64,000 nt of DNA, taken from the IMG/VR virus record IMGVR_UViG_3300049617_000207, positions 1 through 64,000 of that record; one strand, 5' to 3'. Made by a program: the position numbers and the translations under genes. This DNA comes from a virus. The notes under the pieces are model-generated. The model worked only from the letters and a program-made list of their open reading frames with translations. It did no database searches and was not told the DNA's origin. Below, piece after piece: positions 1 to 8,327 of the stretch (position 1 is the stretch's first letter; each line of letters starts with the position of its first letter).

Positions 1-55
1 CCGTGTAGCCGGGGGGGATCGGCGGGACGGAGTAGGGCGGCTCGATGACGCTCAT
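1..55 (-). CDS. 5' end of a further structural gene, cut by the window edge
   Basis: An ATG at 55 overlaps the TGA of the gp10-like gene (ATGA overlap). It opens a Pro-rich frame beginning MSVIEPPYSVPPIPPG that runs off the left edge. Only about 18 codons are visible, so no function can be given. The position suggests a tail-completion or tail gene. Confidence 0.5.
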   Translation of the reverse strand, partial: MSVIEPPYSVPPIPPGYT

Positions 56-762
56 TGGCCGCTTTCGATGAAGTGCGCGAACGCCTTTTCGATAGCGTCT
101 TTAAGGAGCGGTGCGGTGTACGCGGCGGCTTCTTCCAGGAACGGCGCCGCGGCGCGCTGCGGGATGATCCAGCCTTCGCCACCGCGCTTGGGCACGCGCC
201 GGAAGACAATGTATTTATAGCCCGCGGCGGTGCCGGTGCTCGCCTTCTGTGCGGTGCCGACGAGGCCACTCGTTGAGGTTTGCTTCGTCTTGAGGCGGCC
301 GACGAACATCGTGTGAATGTCGGTGTTGGCGACCCGCTTGCCGGTCTTGAGGTCCTGCACGGTGAGCGCCTTCGCGCGCGCGGTGTCGGCGAACGGGAGC
401 GGTACGACTTTCCCGGCCAGGCGGCTCTTTTTGAGGTCGGTCGGCCCGCGCGTACCCTGCTCGACGAAGCTCGCGTAGTCGGCGCTGGCCTGTATCGACA
501 CCGAGAGCGCGTTAAGCTCGACCACTTGGATCGAGCCTGCGAGCTTGCCGGTCTTGCGATGCACGACGAAGGGCTTGCCCTCGAAGGTGCGCACGATGCC
601 CGAGACGTTCGCGACCGCGCGCCGCATCGCGATGCGGCCGTGGTCTTGCAAGACCGAGGTGACGTCGTCGATAGTCGAGAGCGACGTTTTGAGGCGCTCC
701 GCGACTTCGGCGAAGCCCGTGACGTTGACGTTGACTGCGACGTCGACCGGCACGCCCGCCAC
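52..762 (-). CDS. HK97 gp10-like neck/head-tail joining protein
   Basis: The 236-residue protein has the layout of the HK97-gp10 family. A helical N-terminus is followed by TGKLAGSI at about residues 71-78 and by the YASFVEQGT segment at about 96-104 that marks the family. The C-terminus is helical. Family members sit at the connector between head and tail and help tail joining. It lies at the tail-proximal end of the minus-strand head operon and overlaps the next gene by four bases. It is longer than the usual 110-150 residues because of an insert after the GT motif (about residues 105-200). Confidence 0.7.
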   Translation of the reverse strand: MAGVPVDVAVNVNVTGFAEVAERLKTSLSTIDDVTSVLQDHGRIAMRRAVANVSGIVRTFEGKPFVVHRKTGKLAGSIQVVELNALSVSIQASADYASFVEQGTRGPTDLKKSRLAGKVVPLPFADTARAKALTVQDLKTGKRVANTDIHTMFVGRLKTKQTSTSGLVGTAQKASTGTAAGYKYIVFRRVPKRGGEGWIIPQRAAAPFLEEAAAYTAPLLKDAIEKAFAHFIESGQ

Positions 763-763
763 G

Positions 764-1297
764 TTATACCGAGACTTTCGAGATGAGCAGGCGCCATGCG
801 AAAAGGACGTTCTTGTCGACGAGCGGGATCGCGCGCGCCTTGGCCGTCCACAGTTGCCCCATGATGACGAAGCGGTCCATGCGCAGGGTCGCCTCGCCTT
901 TAATGTCCGAGAAGTTGCCGGAGTTGTAATCGGTGAGGCTCGGCGTTGTGCCGAGGATCGGCGGATCGGCGGTCGGATCGGGGTCGACGAGGACCGTCGT
1001 GCCGGGGCGCGGGAAGAACGGCACCGCGAAGTCGAGTTGCGCGTCGCCGATGTCGACCTGGCCGAAGGGCTGCTGCGTGAAGCTCGTGGTCTTACTTGAG
1101 AAGTACGCGAAGACGTTCACCGGCGGCAGGAAGCTCTCGCCGAAGTTGCCGGTGTTCGTGAGGCGCGGGCCGCCGAGGGTTGCCTTGGGCGTGTCGCTCG
1201 ACGGGTTCATTGCGCCGGGCGGCGGGATAACCGAGTGCATCCACCCGATGAGGTTGCCGCGCCGGGCGATTAACTCGGCGACCGCGACGCGGTTCAT
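764..1297 (-). CDS. hypothetical head-tail connector-region protein
   Basis: The 177-residue protein is not recognised. It is rich in Pro, Thr and beta-type segments in the middle and ends in a hydrophobic strand. Its start overlaps the end of the upstream gene (ATG at 1297 against a stop at 1294), so it is translationally coupled inside the head operon. Its place between connector genes and the gp10-like gene suggests a stopper or joining role, by position only. Confidence 0.6.
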   Translation of the reverse strand: MNRVAVAELIARRGNLIGWMHSVIPPPGAMNPSSDTPKATLGGPRLTNTGNFGESFLPPVNVFAYFSSKTTSFTQQPFGQVDIGDAQLDFAVPFFPRPGTTVLVDPDPTADPPILGTTPSLTDYNSGNFSDIKGEATLRMDRFVIMGQLWTAKARAIPLVDKNVLFAWRLLISKVSV

Positions 1298-1863
1298 ACG
1301 CGCTCGGCTGCCGCCTTCTCATCGCGGAAGACCGGCACGTCGGCCATCGTATCGGCCTCGGCGTCGAGGTCGGGGTTGACGATGCGGATGGGCTCGGCGT
1401 AGGCGCCGCTGCCCTCCTCGCCCTGCTGCGACTGCGCCCGCGCGGCGAGCGCCTGCGGGGTCTTGGCGCTGCTCGCCTCCGCGCGCTTGCGCTTGGCGAT
1501 TTGCTCGTCGGCCGCTTCGGAGACGCGGCGCGCCGCTTCGTTTTGCAGAGCGTTGTTCGCGACGAGCCCGGAGCCCGACATCGGTGGCGCGAGCGGGCCG
1601 TCGTGATCCTCGTCGACCGGCACGGGCATGCCCGCGGGATAGGAATAGAGCGGCGGTAGCCCCTGGTCGATGTAGGCGACATTCTCGGGTGAGTCGATGA
1701 GATTCGCGGCTTCTTCCATCGTCATGTAACAGAGGTTATTGAGGAATTGACGGAAGCCGTGGTTCGTCTCGACGACCCGGCCTTTCTCATCTTTGCTAAG
1801 GTCGCGGGTGACTTGCGCCGTGACTTCGCGGTGACGGCTGCGAACGAGTACCTTTTTTCCCAT
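1294..1863 (-). CDS. hypothetical structural protein
   Basis: I chose the ATG at 1863 because GCAAGGA lies about 8 bases upstream. An in-frame ATG at 1890 is the alternative. The N-terminal 70 residues are compact and globular. The C-terminal half (about residues 110-180) is Ala/Glu/Lys/Arg-rich and probably coiled coil. No family was recognised. It is in the head operon, downstream of the connector-like gene. Confidence 0.6.
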   Translation of the reverse strand: MGKKVLVRSRHREVTAQVTRDLSKDEKGRVVETNHGFRQFLNNLCYMTMEEAANLIDSPENVAYIDQGLPPLYSYPAGMPVPVDEDHDGPLAPPMSGSGLVANNALQNEAARRVSEAADEQIAKRKRAEASSAKTPQALAARAQSQQGEEGSGAYAEPIRIVNPDLDAEADTMADVPVFRDEKAAAERV

Positions 1864-1886
1864 TAGTGCATCCTTGCTTTCATGGA

Positions 1887-2837
1887 TCATATCACCATTT
1901 GTATGCCGAAGTCCGGCAGCGTGAGCGAGAGAATCGCCTGCTCTTCGTCGTCGAGGTCGCCCGAGTACGCTTTCGAGCCGTAGCTCTCCGAGCCGCCGTC
2001 GACTGAGAGTGAGGCGAGGCCGTTCGAGATGCCGCGCCAATTCTGTCGCAGAATCCGGTTCGCAACGATGCGAGAGACGCCGTTCGAGACGGCCCGCGGC
2101 ATCCCGCTGCTCCAATCTATGCCGTCGATGAGCACGCCTTGTGGGAGCGGGTTGGGCGGCGCAGGGTTAAGCTCAATCGCGGCGCCGGTGTCGGGATCGA
2201 ATTGGAGTGGCGCGCCCGAAAAATACTTCGTCGGCGGGAAGCCGAACGTGTAGTGAATCTCGATGTTCGTGCGGCCGGGGATAAATGAGTAACTCGAAAA
2301 CGGCACGGCGGCGTTCGCGGTGAGCAGGAGCGCGCGCGGCGGAATGATGATCGTGCGCGCGTTCGTGTCGACCAGGATGTCCGCGTCCTCGATCCCCGTG
2401 TAGGGCGGCGTCGCGCCACTCGTTTCGAGCGAATAGGGCGCCTGGAAGGCGGGTGTATTGGGCGGCTCCAAGAAGCCCGCGCGGTTGAATTCGGTGCCGT
2501 CGATAGCGCGGAACCGCGAGAACCGATACCAGGGCATCGAGGGCAGGATTCGGATGAAGACCACGTTGACGCCCGCGATGTAGCGGTTGGGCAGCACGAT
2601 AGTATCGTCGCCCGTCCCACTTGCGAAGTAGACGCGCCTGCACCAATCGAGCGGCGTGCGGATCGCGGAGACGACCATGCTGGAAATTTCGGGGATGAGG
2701 TCTTCGTCGAGCATGGCGATGAGGCTCGTGTAGGAGCCGTCTTGGTCCTGGAATTGCGCGAGGCTGTTGCCCAGGAGTTTGCCGAACACTTGGCGCGCGT
2801 TGCAATGATTGCGCGGCTGATCGGTGTCGTAGCGCAC
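1887..2837 (-). CDS. probable head-tail connector/structural protein, start uncertain
   Basis: A 316-residue product from a GTG at 2837. The sequence is beta-rich (segments such as GTNIEIHYTFGFPP-like strands in the middle) and resembles connector or head-completion proteins in tone, but no family was recognised. No Shine-Dalgarno sequence precedes the GTG. The same frame stays open and protein-like upstream to a TAG near 2985 without any ATG, GTG or TTG. The true N-terminus may therefore lie further upstream, with an unusual start or after an unseen sequence change. Confidence 0.65.
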   Translation of the reverse strand: MRYDTDQPRNHCNARQVFGKLLGNSLAQFQDQDGSYTSLIAMLDEDLIPEISSMVVSAIRTPLDWCRRVYFASGTGDDTIVLPNRYIAGVNVVFIRILPSMPWYRFSRFRAIDGTEFNRAGFLEPPNTPAFQAPYSLETSGATPPYTGIEDADILVDTNARTIIIPPRALLLTANAAVPFSSYSFIPGRTNIEIHYTFGFPPTKYFSGAPLQFDPDTGAAIELNPAPPNPLPQGVLIDGIDWSSGMPRAVSNGVSRIVANRILRQNWRGISNGLASLSVDGGSESYGSKAYSGDLDDEEQAILSLTLPDFGIQMVI

Positions 2838-3000
2838 GAACCGCGGCGTGATGTACGGTGCGGGCGTTGGTAGTATCGGATCATCCTCCGTGATGCGCGC
2901 GTCGGGCGTCTTCCATGACGCGGGGCCGCTTCGTGCGAGACCGGCGCACCTGGACCGTTGCCGCGTAAAAGGCGGGGCGACCTGCTAGAGTTTGGGATCA

Positions 3001-3042
3001 AAAAAGCGAGCCGCCGAATCGCCGCTCGGTGGCTCGCTTTTC
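3001..3042. terminator. bidirectional Rho-independent terminator after the capsid gene
   Basis: The arms AAAAGCGAGCC and GGCTCGCTTTT form a strong stem with A/T tracts on both sides. It lies just downstream of the major capsid gene in the minus direction and would separate abundant capsid mRNA from the connector genes. Confidence 0.85.
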
Positions 3043-3093
3043 CTCACTCACTCACGAGTAAAGGTGCAGGACTTGAGCTTCACGCGACGATTG

Positions 3094-4173
3094 TCAGTTG
3101 AGGCTCGACGGGAGTGAGAGGTTGAGGCCGGTCAAGAGCGCCTGCGCCTGAGTGATGCCCACCTGCAGCATCGAGGTCTCGTAGACGATGCCGCGGTCGG
3201 CCGTTTGGATCGCCATGAGGTCCACGTAGTGCAGAGGGTCCACGTCGACCATCTCGACGGCGTTACCGGAATTTTTGTCGTCGGTCGTCTGATCGTCGAG
3301 GAAGATGATGCGCTCGTAGCCCGTGACGGGATCGGGGAGCATATACTGATCGTCGATAAGGTCGACCGAGCCCGTGCCGAAGTTCCACGAGTCGACCTGA
3401 AAGCCGCCGGTGAATTGGCCCGTGCTCGTCTGCCCGGTCTGCCGGATCGCGTAGTAGAGGCCGAGCAGTTCCGTGAGCACTTGCTTCATCGCGTACGACA
3501 TGATGAGCGCGCGCGTCTTGAAGCCCGCGCGCCGTACGGCGAACATGAGTTGAACGAAGAGCGAGTACCGCACGCCCGAGCCGCCGCCTGCGGAGACGTC
3601 GAGAATGTTGTAGCCGTCATTCATGATTTGCGTGAGCAAACCGTCGAAGATGAGACCGCCCGACGCCGACGAGTCGCCGTTGAGGATCGCCCACTCTTCC
3701 ATGAGCGCGGTGTTTATCATCTTGACGTCGCGTTGCTGCGCCTTGATGTCGATGTAGGAAGCGTCTTGCGCTTTGTCCTGCCACGGGATCGTGACGGTGT
3801 CGCCGAGGTTGGCGTACGGCCGCGCGATGTATTCGTATTGCGGGTCGACGGCGTTCGGCAGGCCGCCCTTGGCGAAGAAGCCGCCGCTCGGATCGGTGCC
3901 CAAGAATTTGCTCGTGGTCTGATTGAGACCGCTATTGGAGACGAGCTTGTAGTAGGCGTGCGCTTTGCCGTTGCCGGTTTTACGCGACAAGCGTTTGCGC
4001 ACCGGCGTATCGACGTTAGCGGCTAACTTGAGCTTGTCTTCGAGGTCTTGGCGAGTCAGTTCGAGGCCGACCACGCCCGTCGTCGACTTCGCGATTTCGA
4101 GCCGTTTCTTGTCGAAACTGCGCAGCGTCGAGATGATTTCGTTCTGCGAGAGAACGGTTGCGGGTCCTGCCAT
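3094..4173 (-). CDS. major capsid protein
   Basis: The 359-residue protein has the pattern of an HK97-fold capsid protein. There is an N-terminal helical delta-like region (about 1-75), a Gly/Phe/Pro linker, an E-loop-type stretch, then a spine-helix region with WAILNGDSS at about 155-163 and a P-domain. It follows the protease/scaffold gene, has a good AAGGAGAG ribosome site, and is bounded downstream by a strong terminator, as expected for a very highly expressed gene. The assignment is from sequence character and gene order, not from a database match. Confidence 0.8.
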   Translation of the reverse strand: MAGPATVLSQNEIISTLRSFDKKRLEIAKSTTGVVGLELTRQDLEDKLKLAANVDTPVRKRLSRKTGNGKAHAYYKLVSNSGLNQTTSKFLGTDPSGGFFAKGGLPNAVDPQYEYIARPYANLGDTVTIPWQDKAQDASYIDIKAQQRDVKMINTALMEEWAILNGDSSASGGLIFDGLLTQIMNDGYNILDVSAGGGSGVRYSLFVQLMFAVRRAGFKTRALIMSYAMKQVLTELLGLYYAIRQTGQTSTGQFTGGFQVDSWNFGTGSVDLIDDQYMLPDPVTGYERIIFLDDQTTDDKNSGNAVEMVDVDPLHYVDLMAIQTADRGIVYETSMLQVGITQAQALLTGLNLSLPSSLN

Positions 4174-4224
4174 GTCGTCGTAGCTCTCCTTGCTTTGACT
4201 GACTCGTCCGTGAGTATTGCAGTC

Positions 4225-4261
4225 GTCTAGGGCACCATTTTCGGGGGGCGGTGCCCTAGAC
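4225..4261. repeat. perfect 12-bp inverted repeat between protease and capsid genes
   Basis: GTCTAGGGCACC and GGTGCCCTAGAC flank a 13-base loop. There is no T-run, so this is not an obvious terminator. It could be an mRNA processing or stability hairpin 5' of the capsid mRNA, or a protein site. The arms contain the GGTGCCC core seen upstream of many promoters in this window. The 12-mer CTAGACGCCTGC is also directly repeated at 4256-4267 and 4278-4289. Confidence 0.7.
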
Positions 4262-4277
4262 GCCTGCTAGGGTTTGA

Positions 4278-5660
4278 CTAGACGCCTGCGGCGACGCGAC
4301 GCATCTCGCCGAGTTCGGTTTCGACGCGACTCATGTCCTTACGGAGTTGGTCGGCTTCGATGACCTCGTCTTGGGTGAGCTTGCCGTACTGCTGCTTCTT
4401 GATGAGCACCGCACCGCGAGCTTTCTTCTCCGCGAGGTCTTTTTCGAGGTCGGTGTAGCGTTTTGCCATCGACCCTTCCGCGTCGCCGCCGAGAGCCGCG
4501 TCGCCGGGCTTGCCGCCCAGGATCGCCTGCAGCGTCTTCTCGATCCGCGTGCCGGGGTCGCCCGTCTCGTTGCGGGGAGCCAAGGCGCCGCCGCCCGAGA
4601 GCGCGGCGCGCATCTCGTCGAGGGCCTTGGTGATCGGGGTGAGTGCGCTTCCGACGGCCTTCTCGACGAGCTTGTCGATTTGGCCCTGGCTCATGGCGCG
4701 GCCCCGGCCGTTCTTGCGCAGATTGCCCGTCCGGCGACCCATTTGAATGTCGCCCTGGGCGCCGCCGCCGCCTTCGCCGCCGTCGGTGTTGTCGGCACCC
4801 GGATCGTCGGGGTCGGCCGTGGCCTGCTGATAGTGGCCGACGTCGTCGTCGATGCCCGCCATGCCGCAGAGGTCTTTGTGCGCGTTTGCCATGTTCGTCG
4901 CGTGGCCTTCGAGGTCCACGCCACCCATGTCGCCGCCGTTGGTCTGATCGTCGTCGGACATCATGCCCGCGTCGTCAGCGTCGTCTTTGGTGATGACGCC
5001 CGGCGTTGCCGTGCGCTTGAGGATGAAGGTCGCGTTCGCGCCTTCGCCTTGGACCTCGACGTCGCTCTTGCGAATCACGAGCATGTCATCGTTATCGCCG
5101 AGCGTCTTCGCGACCAACCGCAGCGCGGCGTGTGCCTTTCGGATTGCCATGTGACTCCCTCCGTGGAGTGGATCGAGCACCGCGGTTGCGGCCGATTTGT
5201 GGATTGCGGTAATGACGCATTGCGGGTTCGCGGGACTGTCGACGAGCGATAGCTCCGTGAGCGTGTAGTCCGTAATACGATTGTAGGTGCGGCCGGTCGA
5301 CTTGTCGATTTGCCGCGTCGAAGCAAGCTCGTGACCGCCGATAGAGAGTGCCGAGAGCGTCCCGTCCAAGACCTTTTGCCACGTGTCCTCGGCGCCCTTA
5401 CTGATTTTCAGCGTGACGGCGATGGACTTTGTGGCGGGATCGGCTTGCCAATCGAGGCATTTGCCGACGGCCTTCTTTTGGTGCATCTCGCGCACGTTAC
5501 GCGGCCAGGCCGCGAAGGCGCGCTGCGAGGCGCGGAAGTCGACCACGTCGCCCTGGTGATCGGGCGCGGCCTCCACCTGGGCGATGCCCGTGACTTCGCG
5601 CCGGGCGATGTCGATGCTCGACTTTTGGATCGGGGCGTAGAGGTGAATAGCCCGGCTCAC
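4278..5660 (-). CDS. prohead protease (XkdF-like) with C-terminal scaffold-like region
   Basis: A 460-residue protein. The N-terminal about 150 residues look like an XkdF/prohead protease domain: VTGIAQVEAAPDHQGDVVDF, then a MHQKKAVGK segment with a candidate catalytic His at about 60, and LSALSIGGHE at about 102-111 with the candidate Ser. The remainder is acidic and Gly-rich, then strongly helical and charged from about 320 to 460, typical of a fused scaffold. Such proteases cleave scaffold and capsid during head maturation. It is directly upstream of the capsid gene, as usual. It is the natural candidate to process the neighbouring linker-repeat proteins, but that is inference. Confidence 0.75.
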   Translation of the reverse strand: MSRAIHLYAPIQKSSIDIARREVTGIAQVEAAPDHQGDVVDFRASQRAFAAWPRNVREMHQKKAVGKCLDWQADPATKSIAVTLKISKGAEDTWQKVLDGTLSALSIGGHELASTRQIDKSTGRTYNRITDYTLTELSLVDSPANPQCVITAIHKSAATAVLDPLHGGSHMAIRKAHAALRLVAKTLGDNDDMLVIRKSDVEVQGEGANATFILKRTATPGVITKDDADDAGMMSDDDQTNGGDMGGVDLEGHATNMANAHKDLCGMAGIDDDVGHYQQATADPDDPGADNTDGGEGGGGAQGDIQMGRRTGNLRKNGRGRAMSQGQIDKLVEKAVGSALTPITKALDEMRAALSGGGALAPRNETGDPGTRIEKTLQAILGGKPGDAALGGDAEGSMAKRYTDLEKDLAEKKARGAVLIKKQQYGKLTQDEVIEADQLRKDMSRVETELGEMRRVAAGV

Positions 5661-5983
5661 GGGACGCCTAACGTGCGCTTGACGTCCGCGACGATTTTCG
5701 CGGCGATGAGCGTGGTCGATGAAAGCTCGGTCGTAACCGCTTCATCGGTCACGAGGATCGTGATACCCTTGGAGCCCACGCGCTGATCCGCGAGTTGCGC
5801 CGTCACCACGCGCGCCACCGCGAGCCGCTCTTGCGGCGTCGAAGCGAGCACCTTGACGTGGAGGACGACCGTGCCCTCGGGCTCCGTGGTCGCGCCAAAC
5901 GGGAGCGCCGCGGAGCGTTCGACCGAGGGGGCGAGCCCGCCGAAGTCGGGGCGGGGCTGCGGGATCGAGGGCGCGTTGCTCAC
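5657..5983 (-). CDS. hypothetical protein
   Basis: 108 residues with a Pro-rich N-terminus, then an alternating alpha/beta domain (VVLHVKVLAST, ITILVTDEAV). Both ends overlap neighbouring genes by four bases. No family was recognised. The head-operon location suggests a virion-associated or assembly role. Confidence 0.6.
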   Translation of the reverse strand: MSNAPSIPQPRPDFGGLAPSVERSAALPFGATTEPEGTVVLHVKVLASTPQERLAVARVVTAQLADQRVGSKGITILVTDEAVTTELSSTTLIAAKIVADVKRTLGVP

Positions 5984-6708
5984 GGACGCGTGAGCGGTCC
6001 ATAGATGATCGTTCCTGCGCCCGCTGCGGCCCCCTCGGGGGTGTTCGGGTCATATCCTACTTCCGCGGCGGTTCGCGGCGTGTAGGCGAGTCCGTAGAAG
6101 GGCGCAATCGCGACGTTCCCGTTGTCGACGAACGGGGTCGCCGGTGGCACGGACGCCGCGACCAGGACGTAGGGGCCACCGGCAACCGTCTGCATGATGA
6201 TGTCGAAGAGCGTGCCGGGGATATACTTTTCGGCAGGCGTCGTGATCGTGACGTAGTCGTCGGCTGCGAGCGCCGCGGCGGTATCCGCGACGTCCGTGGC
6301 GGGACTCGGGATGCCCCACAGGAACGGCGTGCCTGGCGCGGATTGCGGCCCCGCCGCCGCGGCCGGAGGCCATCCCCACGGCGGCTTACCCGGCACGTAG
6401 TCGAGGTAATTGCCACCCGGCAGCGCGGCACTACCCGCAGGATATTTGAGCGGGTACTTCGGGACCACGCTGTAGAGTCGCGCGACCGCACCCGCGGCGC
6501 CGGTGTAGACCGCGCCGGGCGCGCCGTAGACTTCGGCAAAAGGCTCTATCGCCGCTTCGATAGCGGTATAGATTTGCGCGACTTCGCCTACGGAACCGAG
6601 GAAGCCCTGGCCGACCAAGTTATCGAAGAGCGCGATGCTCGCGATGAGGAGCGGCGTCGACGTCATGGGGAAGTCGATTCCGAGTTGCGTGACCGTGCGA
6701 GTCGACAT
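5980..6708 (-). CDS. hypothetical structural protein
   Basis: A 242-residue product with an N-terminal hydrophobic helix-rich part (about 15-60) and a Gly/Pro/Ala-rich, Tyr-containing middle. No family was recognised. It sits in the head operon, ending in an ATGA-type overlap with the next gene. Confidence 0.6.
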   Translation of the reverse strand: MSTRTVTQLGIDFPMTSTPLLIASIALFDNLVGQGFLGSVGEVAQIYTAIEAAIEPFAEVYGAPGAVYTGAAGAVARLYSVVPKYPLKYPAGSAALPGGNYLDYVPGKPPWGWPPAAAAGPQSAPGTPFLWGIPSPATDVADTAAALAADDYVTITTPAEKYIPGTLFDIIMQTVAGGPYVLVAASVPPATPFVDNGNVAIAPFYGLAYTPRTAAEVGYDPNTPEGAAAGAGTIIYGPLTRP

Positions 6709-6723
6709 CCGTGTCTTTCTCCC

Positions 6724-7125
6724 TTATCGTCCGAGTCGGTCGCGCGCCGCGTAGAGCGGCAGTCCGTGCGCCGCGTGCTCGGGCTTGTTCCCACGGAAGA
6801 TTGCAATACGCGGGGCCGCCTGGCCTGCTAGAGTTTGGCGCGTGGTCTCACTATGCGGGAGCATGTCGGAATATGGGCTCCCCGGCCAGGTCTCAAAGAC
6901 GTGTTCGGGCCGCACGCCGTTCTCGTCGGGAACCTGGCCCGAACGGTGATAGCGCGCGGGCGCGACTCCACCGGCGCGACCTTCGAGCAGCATCACGTCT
7001 TCCTGATCGGTGAGGTGCGGGAGACCGACCTGCTCGTAGCCGTGGCCTTCCATCGCCTTCGCCTGGGCGATAGCGTTTGGGTGGCATAGCTCGTCGCCGG
7101 GCTCGGCTTGCGACCATCGCTTCAT
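6724..7125 (-). CDS. small multidomain-cluster protein
   Basis: I chose the ATG at 7125 (MKRWSQAEPG) because it overlaps the TGA of the upstream kinase-like gene. The protein has 133 residues, is charged and His-rich, and has no recognised family. The recurring CCTGCTAGAGTTT motif lies inside the coding sequence near 6824-6836. Confidence 0.5.
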   Translation of the reverse strand: MKRWSQAEPGDELCHPNAIAQAKAMEGHGYEQVGLPHLTDQEDVMLLEGRAGGVAPARYHRSGQVPDENGVRPEHVFETWPGSPYSDMLPHSETTRQTLAGQAAPRIAIFRGNKPEHAAHGLPLYAARDRLGR

Positions 7126-8324
7126 GTGCGAGGAGCCTCTTGGGCCTGCTGCGCGAGCATCGGCGCGAGCGCCGGATAGTGCGCGAGCGCCCACGCGCGG
7201 GCGTCTGCGATACGTTCGCTCAAAAGCTCGCTGTAGAAGCGCGCGCGCAAGCCCGTAAAGCCCGCGGCGATGATCGCCGCGTTGACACGATCCGGCGCAA
7301 GCTCTTGGCAGACCGACGCGATTTGCATGGCGATGTCGGCGTCGGAGAGCGCCGCAAACGCCGGGTGCGCACGCATTGCGGCGATGTCGCCCGAGACGTC
7401 GCCGTCGAGCCAGGGCTTGAGGTTGCCGTCGGAATAGAACGTGAGCGAGCCTGCGTTCCCGACCCGGTGCGCCTGGCCGCTGCTATCGGCGACAACGCCC
7501 GAGCCCTGCGTGCCGAACACATCGAGATTCGCTAAGATGGCGTCCATTGCGAACCCGTGCCGGATCATCGGGTTGTCGAGCAGCGCGGGACCGGCGCCGG
7601 GGACTTGGCGCGCGAAGATGGCCTTCTTCCCCTCAATCGTGCCAAGTGACGACTCGGGCGCGGCGACTCCGGCGAGCCGGTACAGGTCGTTGGCGAGCTT
7701 TTCGCTCTGCGCGCGCTCGGGATCGTCGTAGCTCGCGGCGATGCCGGGCGTGCCGTCGAGGTCGTAGGGCGCCCGGCCACTCGGGAAGGGCTTGCCGGTC
7801 GGCTTCGCGTTCACCGGCGGCCACACGGCGGCGTCGTGCGCAAGGTCGACGGCCTGCTGCTCGTGCGGCATGAGTGCGCCAGGCGGCGGAATAATCGGCT
7901 CGCCCGGCATCGGAGGCGGATACTCCGCGAGGCTCGGCTCGGGGATCGGGGCGTTGGGATCGCCCGGCACGCCCGCCTGCGGCTGCGGGTTCGCGCCGGG
8001 CGCCGCCTGCATGGCCTGGCCTGGCTGCGGTGGCGGAGGCTGCCCCGGCTGCGGCTGCAGTTGCGGATCGCCAGGGAGCGGCGGCGGCTTGACCTTCCAG
8101 CGCGGAGATTCTTCCCACGCGGGATTGCCCATGCGCGGATCGGCCTCGGTGACGTTCACGTGCGGCGCGGCGTCGGCGTTGGTCGGACGCGCGAAGGCGC
8201 CGCCGACGAACCCGTTACGCCACCGGCCGAAGCCTTTGGGCGACGCTTGCGGACGCAGATACCACGGCGGCCCCGTGCGGCTCGTCACACCCGCGGTCGC
8301 GTGAAGCTCGCGTAGCGACGGCAC
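7122..8324 (-). CDS. protein with Pro-rich linker and degenerate kinase-like C-terminal domain
   Basis: A 400-residue product; the GTG start overlaps the upstream stop region. Residues 1-60 are Arg/Pro-rich, 60-150 are a Pro/Gln/Gly-rich linker, and 170-390 form a folded domain. The pattern (LANDLYRLAGVAAPES, an ANLDVFG segment, then GNAGSLTF) matches kinase-like domains found fused to phage head proteins. From memory of that family, the usual catalytic positions are an Asn in the loop after DVxG and an Asp in RxDNGG. Both appear replaced here (GSGVV; RVGNAGS), so a pseudokinase is likely. Confidence 0.6.
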   Translation of the reverse strand: MPSLRELHATAGVTSRTGPPWYLRPQASPKGFGRWRNGFVGGAFARPTNADAAPHVNVTEADPRMGNPAWEESPRWKVKPPPLPGDPQLQPQPGQPPPPQPGQAMQAAPGANPQPQAGVPGDPNAPIPEPSLAEYPPPMPGEPIIPPPGALMPHEQQAVDLAHDAAVWPPVNAKPTGKPFPSGRAPYDLDGTPGIAASYDDPERAQSEKLANDLYRLAGVAAPESSLGTIEGKKAIFARQVPGAGPALLDNPMIRHGFAMDAILANLDVFGTQGSGVVADSSGQAHRVGNAGSLTFYSDGNLKPWLDGDVSGDIAAMRAHPAFAALSDADIAMQIASVCQELAPDRVNAAIIAAGFTGLRARFYSELLSERIADARAWALAHYPALAPMLAQQAQEAPRT

Positions 8325-8327
8325 GCT

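Noticed and set aside
2117-3001. Long Arg/Ser-rich open frame (294 codons) over the connector gene
   Set aside because: It is an out-of-frame shadow in GC-rich DNA: very high Arg/Ser/Pro, no ribosome-site logic, and the alternative frame gives a natural protein.
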